Source: Symsagittifera roscoffensis (lineage: Eukaryota > Xenacoelomorpha > Acoela > Convolutidae). Taken from it: a stretch of 64,000 bases of DNA. The notes under the pieces are model-generated. The model saw only the letters and a list, made by a program, of their open reading frames with translations. It did no database searches and had not been told where the DNA came from. The stretch spans positions 42,682,696 through 42,746,695 of the forward strand of contig NC_087067.1 of assembly GCF_963678635.1 (NCBI RefSeq), read 5' to 3'. Position 1 is the first letter of the stretch. Every line of letters begins with the position of its first letter. Below are positions 11,401-21,054 of this stretch, in pieces. The position numbers and the translations under genes are program-made.

Positions 11401-14400
11401 CAGAACTCAAGAAAAAAAATGGGACAAGAAATGATCCATGAAAAACGGCAGCCGACAGCGGGGATTGAAATCAATAGCTGGAGCTTAATTAATTTAGAGA
11501 TATCTTGCCTTCAAACAGATAATAATTGAAAGCGAGATTAAAACTTACCAGGATAACCCGTAGCGGCAAATGAGCTAGCTGCACCGCGAGTAGAAGCCGA
11601 GTTTGAGTGACCTTTCTCCTCCAATACATCACCTTCGTGACTCATCGTGTTGAACGAATCCTCAATTTCCATGGACCGAATTAGAGCGCCAAATTTGGTA
11701 TCAGTGCCGTCCATAAAGCTTCCAGTATGGTTTTGGGGAACTGGCCGAATGTTTTCCAAGTCAAAATACTTCAAAAAAATGAGAGAATATAAATTTTCTA
11801 GTACTTCTATCAACGCCAAAGGATCTTCAATCTTTTTGACTGACGTATTGATATCATTGAACAGTTTGTTTGTTTTATTCTCAAAGTTTTTATTGTCGGC
11901 TAACAGCATCGATCGACGTTTTGCACAGAGAATGACAGCTTGGATCGCGCTTTTGAGAGCATTGAAGGCCCTGTAAGTTTGAACGTCGCGAAAACTGTCA
12001 TGACTCGGATCTGAACAAGTCCAGAGAAGTTAAGTTATCGAAAACCAAATTCTAAAGCTTCATACAAATTTTATAACCATCGAACAATCTTATCAAATAA
12101 ACGGTTTTCTTTTGATAATTTGATGCTTCGGAACAGCAATTTTTGGAATGCCAGCAAAATTTTTCAAAACTGTTACGATTGTTTTCAATTCTGCTGGGTT
12201 TCAAAAGTTTCACAAACTTATCGAATAAAAATATCTCATTAATGAACTTTTGGCAGCCATGAATTCCAAAAAGAAAATAAAATAAATTATATTATAGACT
12301 GAAAAATGTGCAAGAAAAACTCTTCGAAAGCTTTAAATTTACAGAAAGGGACAATTGGCTGAAATCGACAACTCGTAGAACTTAGAAAAAGCGACCATTG
12401 AACGTCACATGGTAATTAAGCTTTCTGTCAGTAGTTTTGAGAAAATATTCATCTCGGTTTTGCCATCTGTGAATACGTAGCCATTTGGTAGCTGTGCATT
12501 TGGTAAATCGGCGCTTCGCAACCCAATGTTCATCCAAATTCAGTTTAAGACGGTATAACTTGCTTATCGACAAAATTAATTAGTTCTTAATTTGGTGTGA
12601 GAAGAGAAACAACCAAACCACTACTCACTGTGGGATCTGTAGAGGTATTGGTCCTCCAGCCGAGTGATGACGTCAGAGGGGGTGATCTGTTTGAGGTCGG
12701 AGTGGGAGTGGAGCAAGTAGAGGGGGGTGCAGTTCTGCAGGCGAGATGTGGACAGGAACTCACACGACTGCTTCTCATTCCTAGCAACAAACGTATTCAC
12801 AACGTTACCAGCCCAAACTCTGCATTTTGAGAATTGTGAGCAGATTCCGCAACAAGGACAGTCCCTTTGTTCTTCTTTTGTTCTTTCATTTTATTTGACC
12901 GTTATCCGACAAAACTTTAACAGGTTTAAAGTCTTGTCTTTGGAATACACGAAGATACAGACACAAAACTGTGCGCCTATCCAGTGCACAGTTTGGCCTT
13001 GTAATGAAAGATAATTGGAAAACCAAAAGATGAGATATGCTTGCCTTTCAGGATTTTGTAGCATTCTTGCAAATGAGATTGTTAAGCTACTGGGAAAAAC
13101 GGAATGAGTAAGACTTTGAGTATACAAAAATTCTTAGGGACGCAAATCATTTATAATGCATAAGCAGTACCAGTCTAATTGAAAAAAAAAGAAAATTACC
13201 AACTGATATGCTTCAATTTGTAGAGCGGACGCATTTTAACTAGTATACGAAAAAGTTCATTAAAAACATCCGACCCTGCCCAGGCTAAAGTTCTATTTGT
13301 AATTCGAAGCTTAAGTGTTATTTGTAAAATAATAGTCTGTGTTAATATCCTAGCATTGGATGTACTTAATAGCAGGTTGTTGATCAAAATGAACACTTTT
13401 AAAATGACCACTTTTTGTCGCAACAATATTTGCGTCGCAACAATAATTGCGACTTAGGTTGGAAAAAAAAGATAGTTCATACTATAACACAAGCTTTGCT
13501 TGCGTAAACACAAACCACCTCGACAAAGTTACTTTGATTTATGGACATGGTTTACCAAGATTATCGCTGCCTTCGCACTTTGATTAAACTATTCACTCTG
13601 AGTCAAAGCGTTTTAAAGATATTCTTTCAGTATGCTCGCCGATTTCGAAACCATTAAGTACATAAGAATTGCATATGAATGTTACAAACTTCACAGAAAT
13701 AAGCAATTGTTGTTTTTATTAATTTATTTAAAACACAGAGGCAAAGCTGCAGCTTCGCAAACTTGATCCGGAGAGCGGCAAAAGATTCAGGAGCTTTAAA
13801 ATGCACAAAAACACCTATTTTCTCGCGTAATAATTTTAAATGGAACAAATTAAAGGCAACCACAGAAACTTTGCATGCGATAAAATAGAAAGTGTAAGGC
13901 CAAATTTTGTATCAAAATTTTTTCGAAATATAAATAGATGAACAAATTTTAAGAAGGAGTTTTCATTGTTGTTCTTGTATGAAAAAATTGATTTTTTTCG
14001 CTTCAATCGATAAATTAGAAAAAAATCAACTGTAGCATCCTTAGCATTGGCTGTACCTAATAGCTGGTTATTGATCAAAATGAACACTTTCAAAAGGAAC
14101 ACATTTTGTCGCAACAATATTTGCGACTTAGGTGGGAAAAAAATGACAGTTCATACTATCACACAAGCTTAGCTTGTGTAATAATGCCAATGCATCCTTC
14201 TGATGCAAATAAGCCACCATAAGTAGCACTATTATTTACGACTTATGTTGGAAAAATTGCATCGTATTATCACACTACGCTTCGCTTGTTTAAATAGATT
14301 GAAAATAGCAGAATAAAAAACGCATTTTCTCTGTAAAACTTGCTATTAATTATATGCTCACTACAAATAACTTTTAAAATTAATCTTTAATTTCATTAAT

Positions 14401-16593
14401 TAATAATCTATTTAACCTGAATCCGGTGCACCACTCGATCAACTGGACCTGCTTGCTAATACACAGTGCCCTCGCATTCAACTGCGGATACTGGAAATCA
14501 TCTCTGGACCTCATTTTGGTCGGGTCCTCTTTCGGAGGGTACAGATCCAGGGCAGTGAGAAAAGACTTGCAGTTGCTCAGTCCAGATATGTGCTTCCAGG
14601 CCATCAGGAAGAGGAGAATCTTCAGATCTGAGAAGCGTTCTTTGGCTAGGATTGAACGAACCTCGTGGAAGAAGTTTTCACGTACAAGCACCAGAAGTGT
14701 TTCCTGAGAAAAAAAGACGAATTAAACGAACACAAATATACAGATGATCTCGCATCAAGTTTTTCATCGAAAAATCTTTACAGCAAAACCAAATCAATTG
14801 CCAATTGAAATAGTTTAATCAAGTATGGGTAACGGCTCGGATAATCTATTTGGTACATCTTAAACTGATTAATGTTTTCTGGATTTTTTTTTTGCCAATT
14901 TGTACTTATTTCAGGCAATTTTAGCAGCACAAAGTGTTTGTACCCACACAAATTTCAAAATAGACGTCACTTTACAATAAATAAGTTATCAATCAAAAAT
15001 CAGCTTCCTAAATGCGCGAAGCAACAAGAAAAAAAAACTAGAAGTAAATTGTTGTTTTGTTCAACAAGTGATACACATTTAGCATATTTTAGGACATAAA
15101 AATCACTGTACCATAATTAGATGGAGAAAATGTCGATCTGTGGCTATGGCCGCCTTGTGCATAGTAGTCCATAGAGTGTCCTGTTGGTCCACTATTTGAC
15201 ACAGCCAAGTCACTGTCTGACAAAGTCTGTCCACGGAAGATGACTGAGTCAGTTCTTCTGGCTGGAATGACTCGAGAGTACGTTGAAGGAGGGAAGACTG
15301 TCGTTTGGAGCTACATGGTTGACACAAGACTGCTCGCAACAAGTGGTTCTGCTGCGAAAGGCCTGAAGTTTAACGAGAATGCTCAATAAATTTGAGTGTT
15401 CTGTAAGATCGTTCCAATATGACAATTCCTTTTTGATTGCATCACAATTTACAATCCGCAAGTACTAAGAGCGAGGGTTGCGCCATAAAAAAAACACAAT
15501 TTTTTACATCACAATTTCTCAAAAAAGCCCAAAAACGGTTTTTCAAAAAATTGCCTGTGATATCGGCTATTCAAGAGAGTTCAGGAAAAAACTTCGTTCT
15601 AAAAATTGTAGACCAAATTTAAGGTTTTTTAAAATATCTCTTAAAAATTCCATACTCATTGAGGTCTCTTGAGAACGATTTACCTGCACCGAAGTTTTCC
15701 CTGACAAAGTCCGAATAGAATGGAGACAATTCCAAATGTCTGGAGAGAGGAGACTTCAAGGAGGCCAAAAAGCGAAACACTTCGTCATTCTTCCCTGTAA
15801 GAGACCATGTGGCCAACACATTGATCACGATTTGTTCACAAAACGCAACAGTCGAAGGTTCGAAACTAGGAGCGGCGGATTAATTCAAGCTGCTGAAATG
15901 ATCTGTTTATACCAAAAAAAAACTTTTTTTTTGCGTGTAGAATCTTAAAACACATGGAATTTTGAGATGGGTGGTCTCATATTGAAGCTCTGCTTCCACC
16001 ACTGTCCTCGAATTGTTTCTAAATAGAAAACAAAGCAGAGCTTCGTTTCATTTTCGATACCCAAAAAGAAAAACTGCAAAATACAGACAAAAGTTGAAAA
16101 AAAATTGTTGAGACAAAAACAGCTATCTGTGTTTTTTTAGATAGCTATAAGAAAACAAATTGCTGAAATCTTGAAAAACGCAGACTTTTGAAAACTATTC
16201 AAGTAAATCAGATACATATTCCAAAAAATTGAATCTTGTGTTTATCAAAACATGTTTAATAAAAACGTTTAAAATGATAACTAAGATAGTTTTGTGACCG
16301 AAAGCATTTCAGCTTGAATTGAATCTTGCATTCCTGTGGATGATCAGCAAGTCGTTAAGAAGCATCGAGTGATAGTGCTGAGATAGCTTAGATGTCAAAA
16401 TTGAAGTGAGGATTCTCGCGATTTCATTCATTTGAGATTCATCGGAGATATCGATGATTTTGCGGTCATTCAGAAAGTAGCAGTAGATTAGTGAAGAGTC
16501 ATCTGCAGAAATAACGGTCGCTTTTTGTAAGTCGTTAAGTATGAGACGAATTAGGCATCGTCTTGAGGCTATCTCCAAAGCCAAACTATCCTC
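2275..16593 (-). CDS. Multi-exon gene, tentatively ZFYVE26/spastizin-like, partial at both ends
   Basis: Fourteen exons are read right to left. Exons 2-14 join through twelve GT-AG introns with matching phase into an open frame of about 1,203 codons, which is strong evidence of a real gene. The product is rich in alpha-helical, leucine-rich stretches and has an acidic/glycine-rich low-complexity linker in exon 9. Segments such as AFEASCVEQMLGDP followed by a LLFNCLWRKDFELAD stretch (exon 8), DPLALIEVLENLYSLIF (exon 6) and CNLYNLMFLHG (exon 14) resemble the large alpha-solenoid part of ZFYVE26 (spastizin), which with spatacsin and AP-5 acts in lysosome reformation. That identification is inference from memory of the family. 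The FYVE finger, C-terminal in that family, is not in the window. The 5' end is also missing. The product could be another large helical-repeat protein. Confidence 0.6.
2608..2776 (-). CDS. Exon 13 of the spastizin-like gene
   Basis: Acceptor TTCATCAG; the frame reads ALNLNPMAPPLPDTISHLSS, then HVSSDMTGESDGQKVMKKSP, then NEVLEDILMKLILFFD. Donor GACG then GTAGGA, phase 1. A Pro/Ser-rich linker is followed by a helix that continues into exon 14. Confidence 0.72.
2777..3951 (-). other. Introns between exons 13/12 and 12/11
   Basis: The introns are 2777-3116 and 3585-3951 (exon 12 lies between them). They are AT-rich with poly-A/T runs and a G10 run near 3752. Nothing else was recognised. Confidence 0.6.
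3117..3584 (-). CDS. Exon 12 of the spastizin-like gene
   Basis: Acceptor CATTTTTAG; the frame reads AMKDYLRAFSQPDPILKDLY, then FLDVFYEYIKSFAQNLIQLE, then SPTELICDLVFEKQIPLKSL and EDLCDKLHINLSEIVCNRLL, ending SCSHK. Donor AAG then GTAGTG, phase 0. The DLVFEKQIPLKSLEDLCDKL part is a helix-turn-helix solenoid segment. The ATG at 3581 is internal. Confidence 0.75.
3952..4216 (-). CDS. Exon 11 of the spastizin-like gene
   Basis: Acceptor TTTTTCCAG; the frame reads FENLIESQKRARRELMRVLE, then a Ser/Gln/Lys/Gly-rich linker (SQSQRSLGKGGKGSKGAK), then IAEQQAIAKRLEKENAMRDI and ends LHA. Donor GCG then GTTAGT, phase 0. The ends look like coiled-coil helices with a basic disordered linker between. Confidence 0.72.
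4217..4893 (-). other. Intron between exons 11 and 10
   Basis: AT-rich intron with a long G-run near 4843-4862 just downstream of the exon 10 donor. No gene or repeat was recognised. Confidence 0.6.
4894..5335 (-). CDS. Exon 10 of the spastizin-like gene
   Basis: Acceptor CGTTTAG; the frame reads SASFLQRLTSKAQSGIGNMN, then IPQLLENFFDSFKLPDFSSI, and continues as helical sequence to TTLPLAASSYDQ. The donor is GACCA then GTATGT, phase 2. Reading past the donor reaches a TGA 36 bases on, so the alternative is that the protein ends here; the donor is preferred because exon 11 continues in phase after a good acceptor. Confidence 0.75.
5336..5924 (-). other. Intron between exons 10 and 9
   Basis: AT-rich intron of 589 bp. 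A plus-strand frame across 5308-5580 overlaps exon 10 and has no support. Confidence 0.6.
5925..6160 (-). CDS. Exon 9 with glycine-rich and acidic linker
   Basis: Acceptor CATTGCAG; the frame reads YNISVSEVEKFVAIEVGYDQ, then LWRKVTECGDKEAGGEGGRG, then a run of seven glycines, a basic RRQRGG stretch, and an acidic EEDEDRGGNHDEAEGLEIVD tail. Donor GACA then GTGAGA, phase 1. The first third is ordinary helical sequence that continues exon 8; the rest is a disordered low-complexity linker unlike the other exons. On the + strand it appears as a C-rich tract. Confidence 0.7.
6161..7719 (-). other. Intron between exons 9 and 8
   Basis: 1.56 kb of AT-rich DNA. Near 6620-6657 it has a short repeat (GAGCTTCGCACCACTTGCGA) also seen near 8535, which belongs to the dispersed GAAGC/GCTTC hairpin family. 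Confidence 0.6.
7720..7882 (-). CDS. Exon 8 of the spastizin-like gene (most diagnostic)
   Basis: Acceptor ATTATTAG; the frame reads DKINTRDIGDLSELISSPGA, then FEASCVEQMLGDPVSLLFNC, then LWRKDFELADNIRQR. Donor CAGAG then GTAAGT, phase 2. The exon is G+C-richer than its surroundings. The pattern of a short helix, a DP turn, and a helix ending in an FxLAD motif is typical of alpha-solenoid repeats and is the best match to spastizin-like sequence in the window. Confidence 0.78.
9587..9779. repeat. Small tandem repeat plus inverted repeat
   Basis: 9587-9650 has about three degenerate copies of a ~21-bp unit containing GGGCTCTTTC. 9675-9695 and 9758-9779 are inverted copies (GTTAGAACATAGTTGAA against TTCAACTATGTTCTAAC) with a one-base bulge and a ~62-base spacer, so the strand could fold into a hairpin. 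Confidence 0.7.
10700..10830. repeat. Minisatellite with 12-bp palindromic core ATCTTGCAAGAT
   Basis: Five to six copies of a unit like ATCTTGCAAGATAACCTC, spaced irregularly at 17-35 bp. The core ATCTTGCAAGAT is its own reverse complement. The repeat sits in the 3.1 kb intron, about 160 bp downstream of the exon 7 donor. Confidence 0.8.
10990..11271 (-). CDS. Exon 7 of the spastizin-like gene
   Basis: A pyrimidine tract and CACTAG acceptor lead into ERTQTEDGEPTKESSRYVVN, then TYFVHSMLKFLKHNCKTL, then ELFENVLEEAETRFRIVTTV, and the exon ends ICRYP. Donor CCAG then GTTTGT, phase 1. The open frame continues on both sides of the exon, but only these splice sites keep phase with exons 6 and 8. 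It is followed by a 3.1 kb intron. Confidence 0.75.
11549..12010 (-). CDS. Exon 6 of the spastizin-like gene
   Basis: Acceptor TTGTTCAG; the frame reads PSHDSFRDVQTYRAFNALKS, then a long helix with DPLALIEVLENLYSLIFLKY, and ends in a Ser/Ala-rich tail (SASTRGAASSFAATGYP). Donor CCTG then GTAAGT, phase 1. The DPLALIEVLENLYSLIF segment is one reason for the tentative spastizin assignment. The Ser/Ala-rich end looks like a flexible linker. An ATG at 11909 is internal and not a start. Confidence 0.75.
12011..12628 (-). other. Intron between exons 6 and 5
   Basis: AT-rich, 618 bp. A minus-strand frame at 12382-12573 is open but has no splice sites in phase and was not annotated. Confidence 0.6.
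12629..12819 (-). CDS. Exon 5 of the spastizin-like gene (G+C-rich)
   Basis: This exon has no ATG and reads VWAGNVVNTFVARNEKQ, then SCEFLSTSRLQNCTPLYLLH, then SDVITRLEDQYLYRSH. Acceptor AAAATGCAG, donor CACA then GTGAGT, phase 1. It is clearly richer in G+C than the introns, with C/G-ending codons, which supports coding status. It joins exon 4 and exon 6 in phase. It was found only because the phase chain required an exon here. Confidence 0.75.
13083..13510. repeat. Dispersed repeat, module B, copy 2
   Basis: Matches 1706-2165, including the motif for CAGTACCAGTC near its start and the terminal ACACAAGC/GCTTGCGT inverted repeat. It lies inside the intron between exons 4 and 5. Confidence 0.65.
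13653..14180. repeat. Dispersed repeat, module A copy 2 joined to a B-end copy
   Basis: 13653-13980 matches module A at 1168-1500. It runs directly into a second copy of the end of module B (about 14035-14180) with the hairpin ACACAAGC/GCTTGTGT. A further remnant lies at about 14218-14290. Confidence 0.6.
14417..14703 (-). CDS. Exon 4 of the spastizin-like gene
   Basis: After a pyrimidine-rich tract ending TCTCAG the frame reads ETLLVLVRENFFHEVRSILA, then FSDLKILLFLMAWKHISGL, then a charged stretch PPKEDPTKMRSRDDFQYPQL, and ends IEWCTGFR. The donor is TTCAG then GTTAAA, phase 2, and the codon is completed by the first base of exon 5 as arginine. The downstream intron (1.6 kb) hosts a dispersed repeat. 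Confidence 0.75.
14704..15111 (-). other. Intron between exons 4 and 3
   Basis: AT-rich intron of 408 bp ending in a good polypyrimidine tract before exon 4. Nothing else was recognised. Confidence 0.6.
15112..15362 (-). CDS. Exon 3 of the spastizin-like gene
   Basis: The acceptor is AAACTTCAG and the frame reads LSQQNHLLRAVLCQP and on through SSKRQSSLLQRTLESFQPEE to ATDRHFLHLIM. The donor is ATG then GTACAG, phase 0. The peptide is leucine- and glutamine-rich and helical. An overlapping frame reading across 15249-15461 is also open but has no matching splice sites, so this frame was preferred because phases agree on both sides. Confidence 0.72.
15363..15683 (-). other. Intron between exons 3 and 2
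   Basis: Intron of 321 bp. The minus strand is open in another frame over its first part, which is not treated as coding because phase does not match. Confidence 0.6.
15684..15865 (-). CDS. Exon 2 of the spastizin-like gene
   Basis: It reads FEPSTVAFCEQIVINVLATW and continues through SLTGKNDEVFRFLASLKSPL to FYSDFVRENFGA. The acceptor is CCTAG (the only AG downstream of an in-frame TAA) and the donor is GCAG then GTAAAT, ending in phase 1. The following exon completes the split codon as glycine. The peptide is helical, with the pattern of alpha-solenoid repeats. The junction with exon 1 is not phase-compatible as drawn, which is the weak point of this model. Confidence 0.65.
15866..16308 (-). 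other. Interval between exons 2 and 1, splice structure unresolved
   Basis: AT-rich. It holds a hairpin-type repeat around 15985-16045 (CTCTGCTTCC against AAGCAGAGCTTC). A small missing exon could lie here, since exons 1 and 2 do not join in phase. Confidence 0.5.
16309..16593 (-). CDS. Exon 1 (first visible, internal) of the spastizin-like gene
   Basis: The exon opens after a TTTAG acceptor and reads EDSLALEIASRRC and onward for about 94 codons to a TGA near 16309. The peptide is helical and has an ISDESQMNEIARILTSILTS stretch. Because it opens at an acceptor, more coding sequence must lie upstream, to the right. The 3' boundary is unresolved: no GT lies before the stop in the last ~80 bases, and the nearest donor-like string is a GC donor (AAT then GCAAGA). 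The phase expected by exon 2 does not fit that GC site, so a small exon may be missing or the stop may be real. The frame of 94 codons without a stop in AT-rich DNA, and its place in line with the other exons, support it. Confidence 0.5.
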   Translation of the reverse strand, partial: EDSLALEIASRRCLIRLILNDLQKATVISADDSSLIYCYFLNDRKIIDISDESQMNEIARILTSILTSKLSQHYHSMLLNDLLIIHRNARFNSS

Positions 16594-16829
16594 CTAAACA
16601 ACAAACAAATGAGTTGTTTTTTACAGAAGCAAGGCTATTTTCCGGTCTTTCCCCCACTCACTCACACATAAAAAAACTTCCATTTTCATAGAACGCATGC
16701 ATGCGATTATAGCGGCATGGGGGCATTTAAAAAAAAACGAATAATTTGTGAATCGCTTTTTTTTTTACAAATGCTAGCGACACATAGCATTTGTAAAAAA
16801 AACAACTGATTGCGACGATTCGTAGGATG

Positions 16830-17072
16830 TTGAGTGGATCATATAGGCCAGGCCACGTAGGAAAATTTGGTCAAGAAACATAGTTGAGAAGTGATGGGGA
16901 GCTCAAGATTTATCTAAAACCTAACAAGTAGAGAGCTGTTGTAACAAAAAAGATGATTGTAGCCGTGAGTAAGTGGCAAAAGCGGTGAACTATTATATTT
17001 TGAGGGTGTCGAGCGGATCATATAGGCCAGGTCACGTAGGGAAATTTAGTCAAGACATAAACGAAGTGATGG
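16830..17072. repeat. Direct repeat pair flanking the array
   Basis: 16830-16898 and 17006-17072 share a ~65-bp direct repeat (core GGATCATATAGGCCAGG) spaced about 176 bp apart. It lies between exon 1 and the start of the tandem array and is not part of the array unit. Confidence 0.75.
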
Positions 17073-17757
17073 CGATATGTTTCGAGACAGGGTTTTAACG
17101 ATTTTGTCGAGAGTTCTAAGTTGTAAAATTGAAACCAACCAATTTAACTAAAATCTTACATTTGACAAAAAAAAATTAATTTCTGACCGTTTTGCAAAGC
17201 CCCCGCTCAGAAAAATAGGTCAAATTAAACACGTTTTGTTTATTTTTTTACCATCTTCTGTAACTTTCCTGGAAAATGTCACGCTTTATTCTACCGCAGT
17301 TCTCCAGTAGCGCACACGATAGGTTCAGAGGTCCTCAGTTTGAGATCGCCACCGAATAATTGGTTCTCATCGGACGTTTTCCACAGCTTCAGTAAATCAA
17401 AATTGCGTCAGCTTTTTTTGAAAACACAAATTTAGTGGATCTAAACTCTATCAGCGTTTTTTGAAAATGATTTCTGATAGAGTTACAGTTCATATTCTAT
17501 AGTTCTTTTTGAGAGTTGTATTGTTTGAAAAAATATATATTTTCTAACTCTTCTTCTGCGTCCTTTTCATTTCTTGTTGTGTTCCGGAGATGAAGTAAAA
17601 AAACTAATTTTAGTCACAAAAAGATAGCTTCATTGATGAATTGTTCTGTCGTCTTACTTTATTATTGAAAACGTCTTTTGAGGTTGGTTCGAATCAAGCC
17701 ATACTTCAAAATGAACCTACTTCAAACAAAATTTAGAAGAATCCGCCCGAAAACTTA

Positions 17758-17830
17758 CGCCCCACAAGGGACTCAAACCCATGACCGTTGGATTTAACTC
17801 GCAACGCTCTACCGACTCAGCTAGCAGGGC
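17758..17830 (-). pseudogene. Degenerate tRNA-like copy 1
   Basis: 73 nt. Ends and overall layout match the array tRNA, but the D stem has GCTG for GCTC, the anticodon stem is broken, the loop lacks T33, and the B box reads GGTTTGAGTCC. First copy in the array. Confidence 0.7.
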
Positions 17831-19000
17831 TAATAGATCTGCAGGATATCAGTTATTTTTTTTAAGTTTGTACAATTTTATTCTTTTCTACCAAAAACAC
17901 TTCAATTTCTGTTCTTGACAGATTAAACACTTCACGATTACTCCAAAGTTGACTTTTATAGGTCGTTTTCTTTCAGTTTTCTCGATGGTTTTTTTGCAGG
18001 TAATTGTTTACTGCTGCAAGTTTCTCAATGTTTTAAATCAGTACCTCCCGAGCTCCCGAACGGACTGTACAATCAAAGAAGTATTCTCAGTTTTTCTTCC
18101 TAAGCTTTCTTGAGTTGCAGTTTGATCAGTGATCTAAATGTTCGAGTGGTTAGACAGTTTAAACTTTGTTCTCAGTCAGTGTTGCATTCATCAAAACAAT
18201 TTCTTTTTTGTGTTTGTTTTTTCGACAAAATCATTTGAGATAAAGTTAGTGAAAGTTAAAAATAGTCTCCATTGGAATTCTTCTACTGTTATGACAGGTA
18301 ATAATAAATGCTTCAATCGTTATCTTTTGAACTTGGCCCAAACAGAAGCTGTTTTACAAGCAAATTTGCTCAAAAACAAAAAAGTTAAATTTAAGCAAAC
18401 GCCTACTTTCGACAAAAACTCAATTTTTGACCGTTTTTCAAAGCCCCGCTCAGAAACATAGGTCTACATCAAACACGTTTTTTTTGTACCATTTTTTAAA
18501 TTTTACCGCAAAATTTCACGCTTTCTACTGCAGCAATTCTCGAGTAGCGCACTCGTTAGGTGCACAGCTCCCCAATTTGAGGTTGCCTCCAGCTGATTGG
18601 TTCTCATTGGACCTTTTCCACAGCTTCAATGAATCAAGTTCCATCAAAATTTTTGAGAACAACTTCGGTTGATTAGAAATCTTCTAGCGCTTTCCGAAAA
18701 GATTCCTGACAGTGTTAAATTCATATCTTAAAGTTCTTTTCGAGTATTGTATTGTTTGAAAAATGAAGATTTTCTAACTTTTCTTCTGTGTTATTTTGAT
18801 TTTTTGTTGTTTTCCGGGGATGAATTGCAAGAAAAACGTTTTTTTTTGTCATGAAATTTTGTCAAAGTCATGAAATCATTGATGAATTGTTGTGTCGTCT
18901 TATTTCAACAAGGAAGACATGGTTTGAAGTTGGTTTGAAACAAGCCGACTTTCAAAATGAACCTACTTTAAGCAAAAGCTAGAAGCTAACCAAAAATTTA

Positions 19001-19074
19001 CGCCCCACAAAGGACTCGATCACCTAACCGTTAGTTAACAGTCCAACGCTCTACCGACTGAGAGAGAGCAGGGC
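19001..19074 (-). pseudogene. tRNA-like copy with GAGAGA in the D arm
   Basis: 74 nt. The A-box region is replaced by a short GA run, the anticodon stem has lost one base, and the loop is CTGTTAA (GTT anticodon). A diverged subfamily member. Confidence 0.75.
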
Positions 19075-21054
19075 TCAATTAAATGCTCGATAACAATGTA
19101 ACTGTTTAAAATTGTACATAATTGTTTCTTTCTACCAAACGCACTTCAATTTCTATTCTTGAAAGATTTCACACTTCACGATGTCTCCGAAGAAGACTTT
19201 CATAGGTTTTTTGTTTCACTTATTTTGAGATTTTTTGATATTAAAAAGTTTACTGCTGCTGCGTCTCTCGATTAGCATGAATCCGCACCTTCAAAGCTAT
19301 CAAACGGACTTTGCAACAAAAAAGTTTTCTCAGTTTTTGATCCTGTGCTTCCTTGAATTGCGGTTTGATCAGTGATCTAAATGTTCGAGTGGTTAGACAG
19401 TTTTAACTTTGTTCTCAGTCAGTGTTGCATTGATCAAAACAATTTTTTTTTGTGTTTGTTTTTTCGACAAAATCATTTGAGATAAAGTTAGTGAAAGGTA
19501 AAAATTGTCTCTATTGGAATTCTTCTACTGTTATGACAGGTAATAATAAATGCTTCACTCGTTATCGTTTGAGCTTGGCCCAAACAGAAGCTGTTTTACA
19601 AGCAAATTTGCTCGAAAACAAAAAGTTAAATTTTAGCAAACGCCTACCTTCGACAAAACCTCAATTTTTGACCGTTTTTCAAAGCCCCGCTCAGAAACAT
19701 AGGTCTACATCAAACACGTTTTTTTGTACAATTTTTTAAAAATTTTACCGAAAAATTTCACGCTTTCTATTGCAGCAGGTCTCGAGTAGCGCACTCGTTA
19801 GGTGCACAGCTCCCCAATTTGAGGTTGCCTCCAGCTGATTGGTTCTCATTGGACCTTTTCCACAGCTTCAATGAATCAAGTTCCATCAAAATTTTTGAGA
19901 ACAACTTCGGTTGATTAGAAATCTTCTAGCGCTTTTCGAAAAGATTCCTGACAGTGTTAAATTCCTATCTTAAAGTTCTTTTCGAGTATTCTAACTTTTC
20001 TTCTGTGTTTTTTTTGATTTTTTGTTGTTTTCCGGGGATAAAATGCAAGAAAAAAGTTTTTTTTTCTTGTCATGAAAATTTGTCAAAATCATAAAATCAT
20101 TGATGAATTGTTGTGTCGTCTTATTTCAACAATGAAGACATGGTTAGCTATCGAACGGACTTTGCAACAAAAAAGTTTTCTCAGTTTTTGATCCTGAACT
20201 TCCTTGAATTGCGGTTTGATCAGTGATTTTTGTGTTAGAGTACTAAGACAATTTAAACTCGTTCTCAAACAGTGTTTCACTGACCAAAACAATTTCTTCC
20301 TTTTCTGTTTTTTTGAAACTTTTAATTTGAGATGAAGTTAGTGGAAGTTGAACATAGTCTCCATTAGAGTTGTTTGGCTGATATGAGATGTTTTCTTAAA
20401 AACTTCAATTGCTAAATTTTGAACTTGGCTCAATTAACAGCTGTTCTTAGAGAAAATTTGAGCACAATTATAAAAGATCAATTTAACTAAAAGCCTACGC
20501 CCGACAAAAAAAATCAATCTCCGCTAAGAAACATTACTCTAAACTCAACTCAATTTTTTGTTTTTGCATCATATTCTTTCATTTTCCTGGAAAATGTCAC
20601 GCTTACTGCTGCCTTAGATCTCGAGTAGCGCACTCGATAGGTTCAGAGGTCCCCAGTTTGAGGTTGCCACGAATTAATCGGTTCTCATCGGACCTTTTCC
20701 ACAGCTTCAGTGAATCAAAAAAAAATCTGAAACTTTTGAAAACACAGCTTTGGTGGATTAGAAAACTATCAGCGTTTTTTAAAAATGATTCCTGACAGGG
20801 TTACATTTCTTATCCTATAGTTTTTTTGGGTGTTGTTTTGTTTGAAAAAAAAAAATTTTCTTGAGTGTTTTTTTAAGTATTTGTTGTTTTCCGGAGACGA
20901 AATACAAATTTTTTATTAATCATAAAATGATAACGTAATTGATGAAAAATTGTGTCATCTGATTTCATCCTTGAAAACAACCTTTGAGGTTGGTTTGAAT
21001 GAACCCTAATTTCAAAAAGAACCTTAATTGAACAAAAATTTGAAGAAGCCTCCC

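Noticed and set aside
12382..12573. Minus-strand frame of 63 codons
   Set aside because: It lies in the intron between exons 6 and 5, with no splice sites in phase and no recognisable domain.
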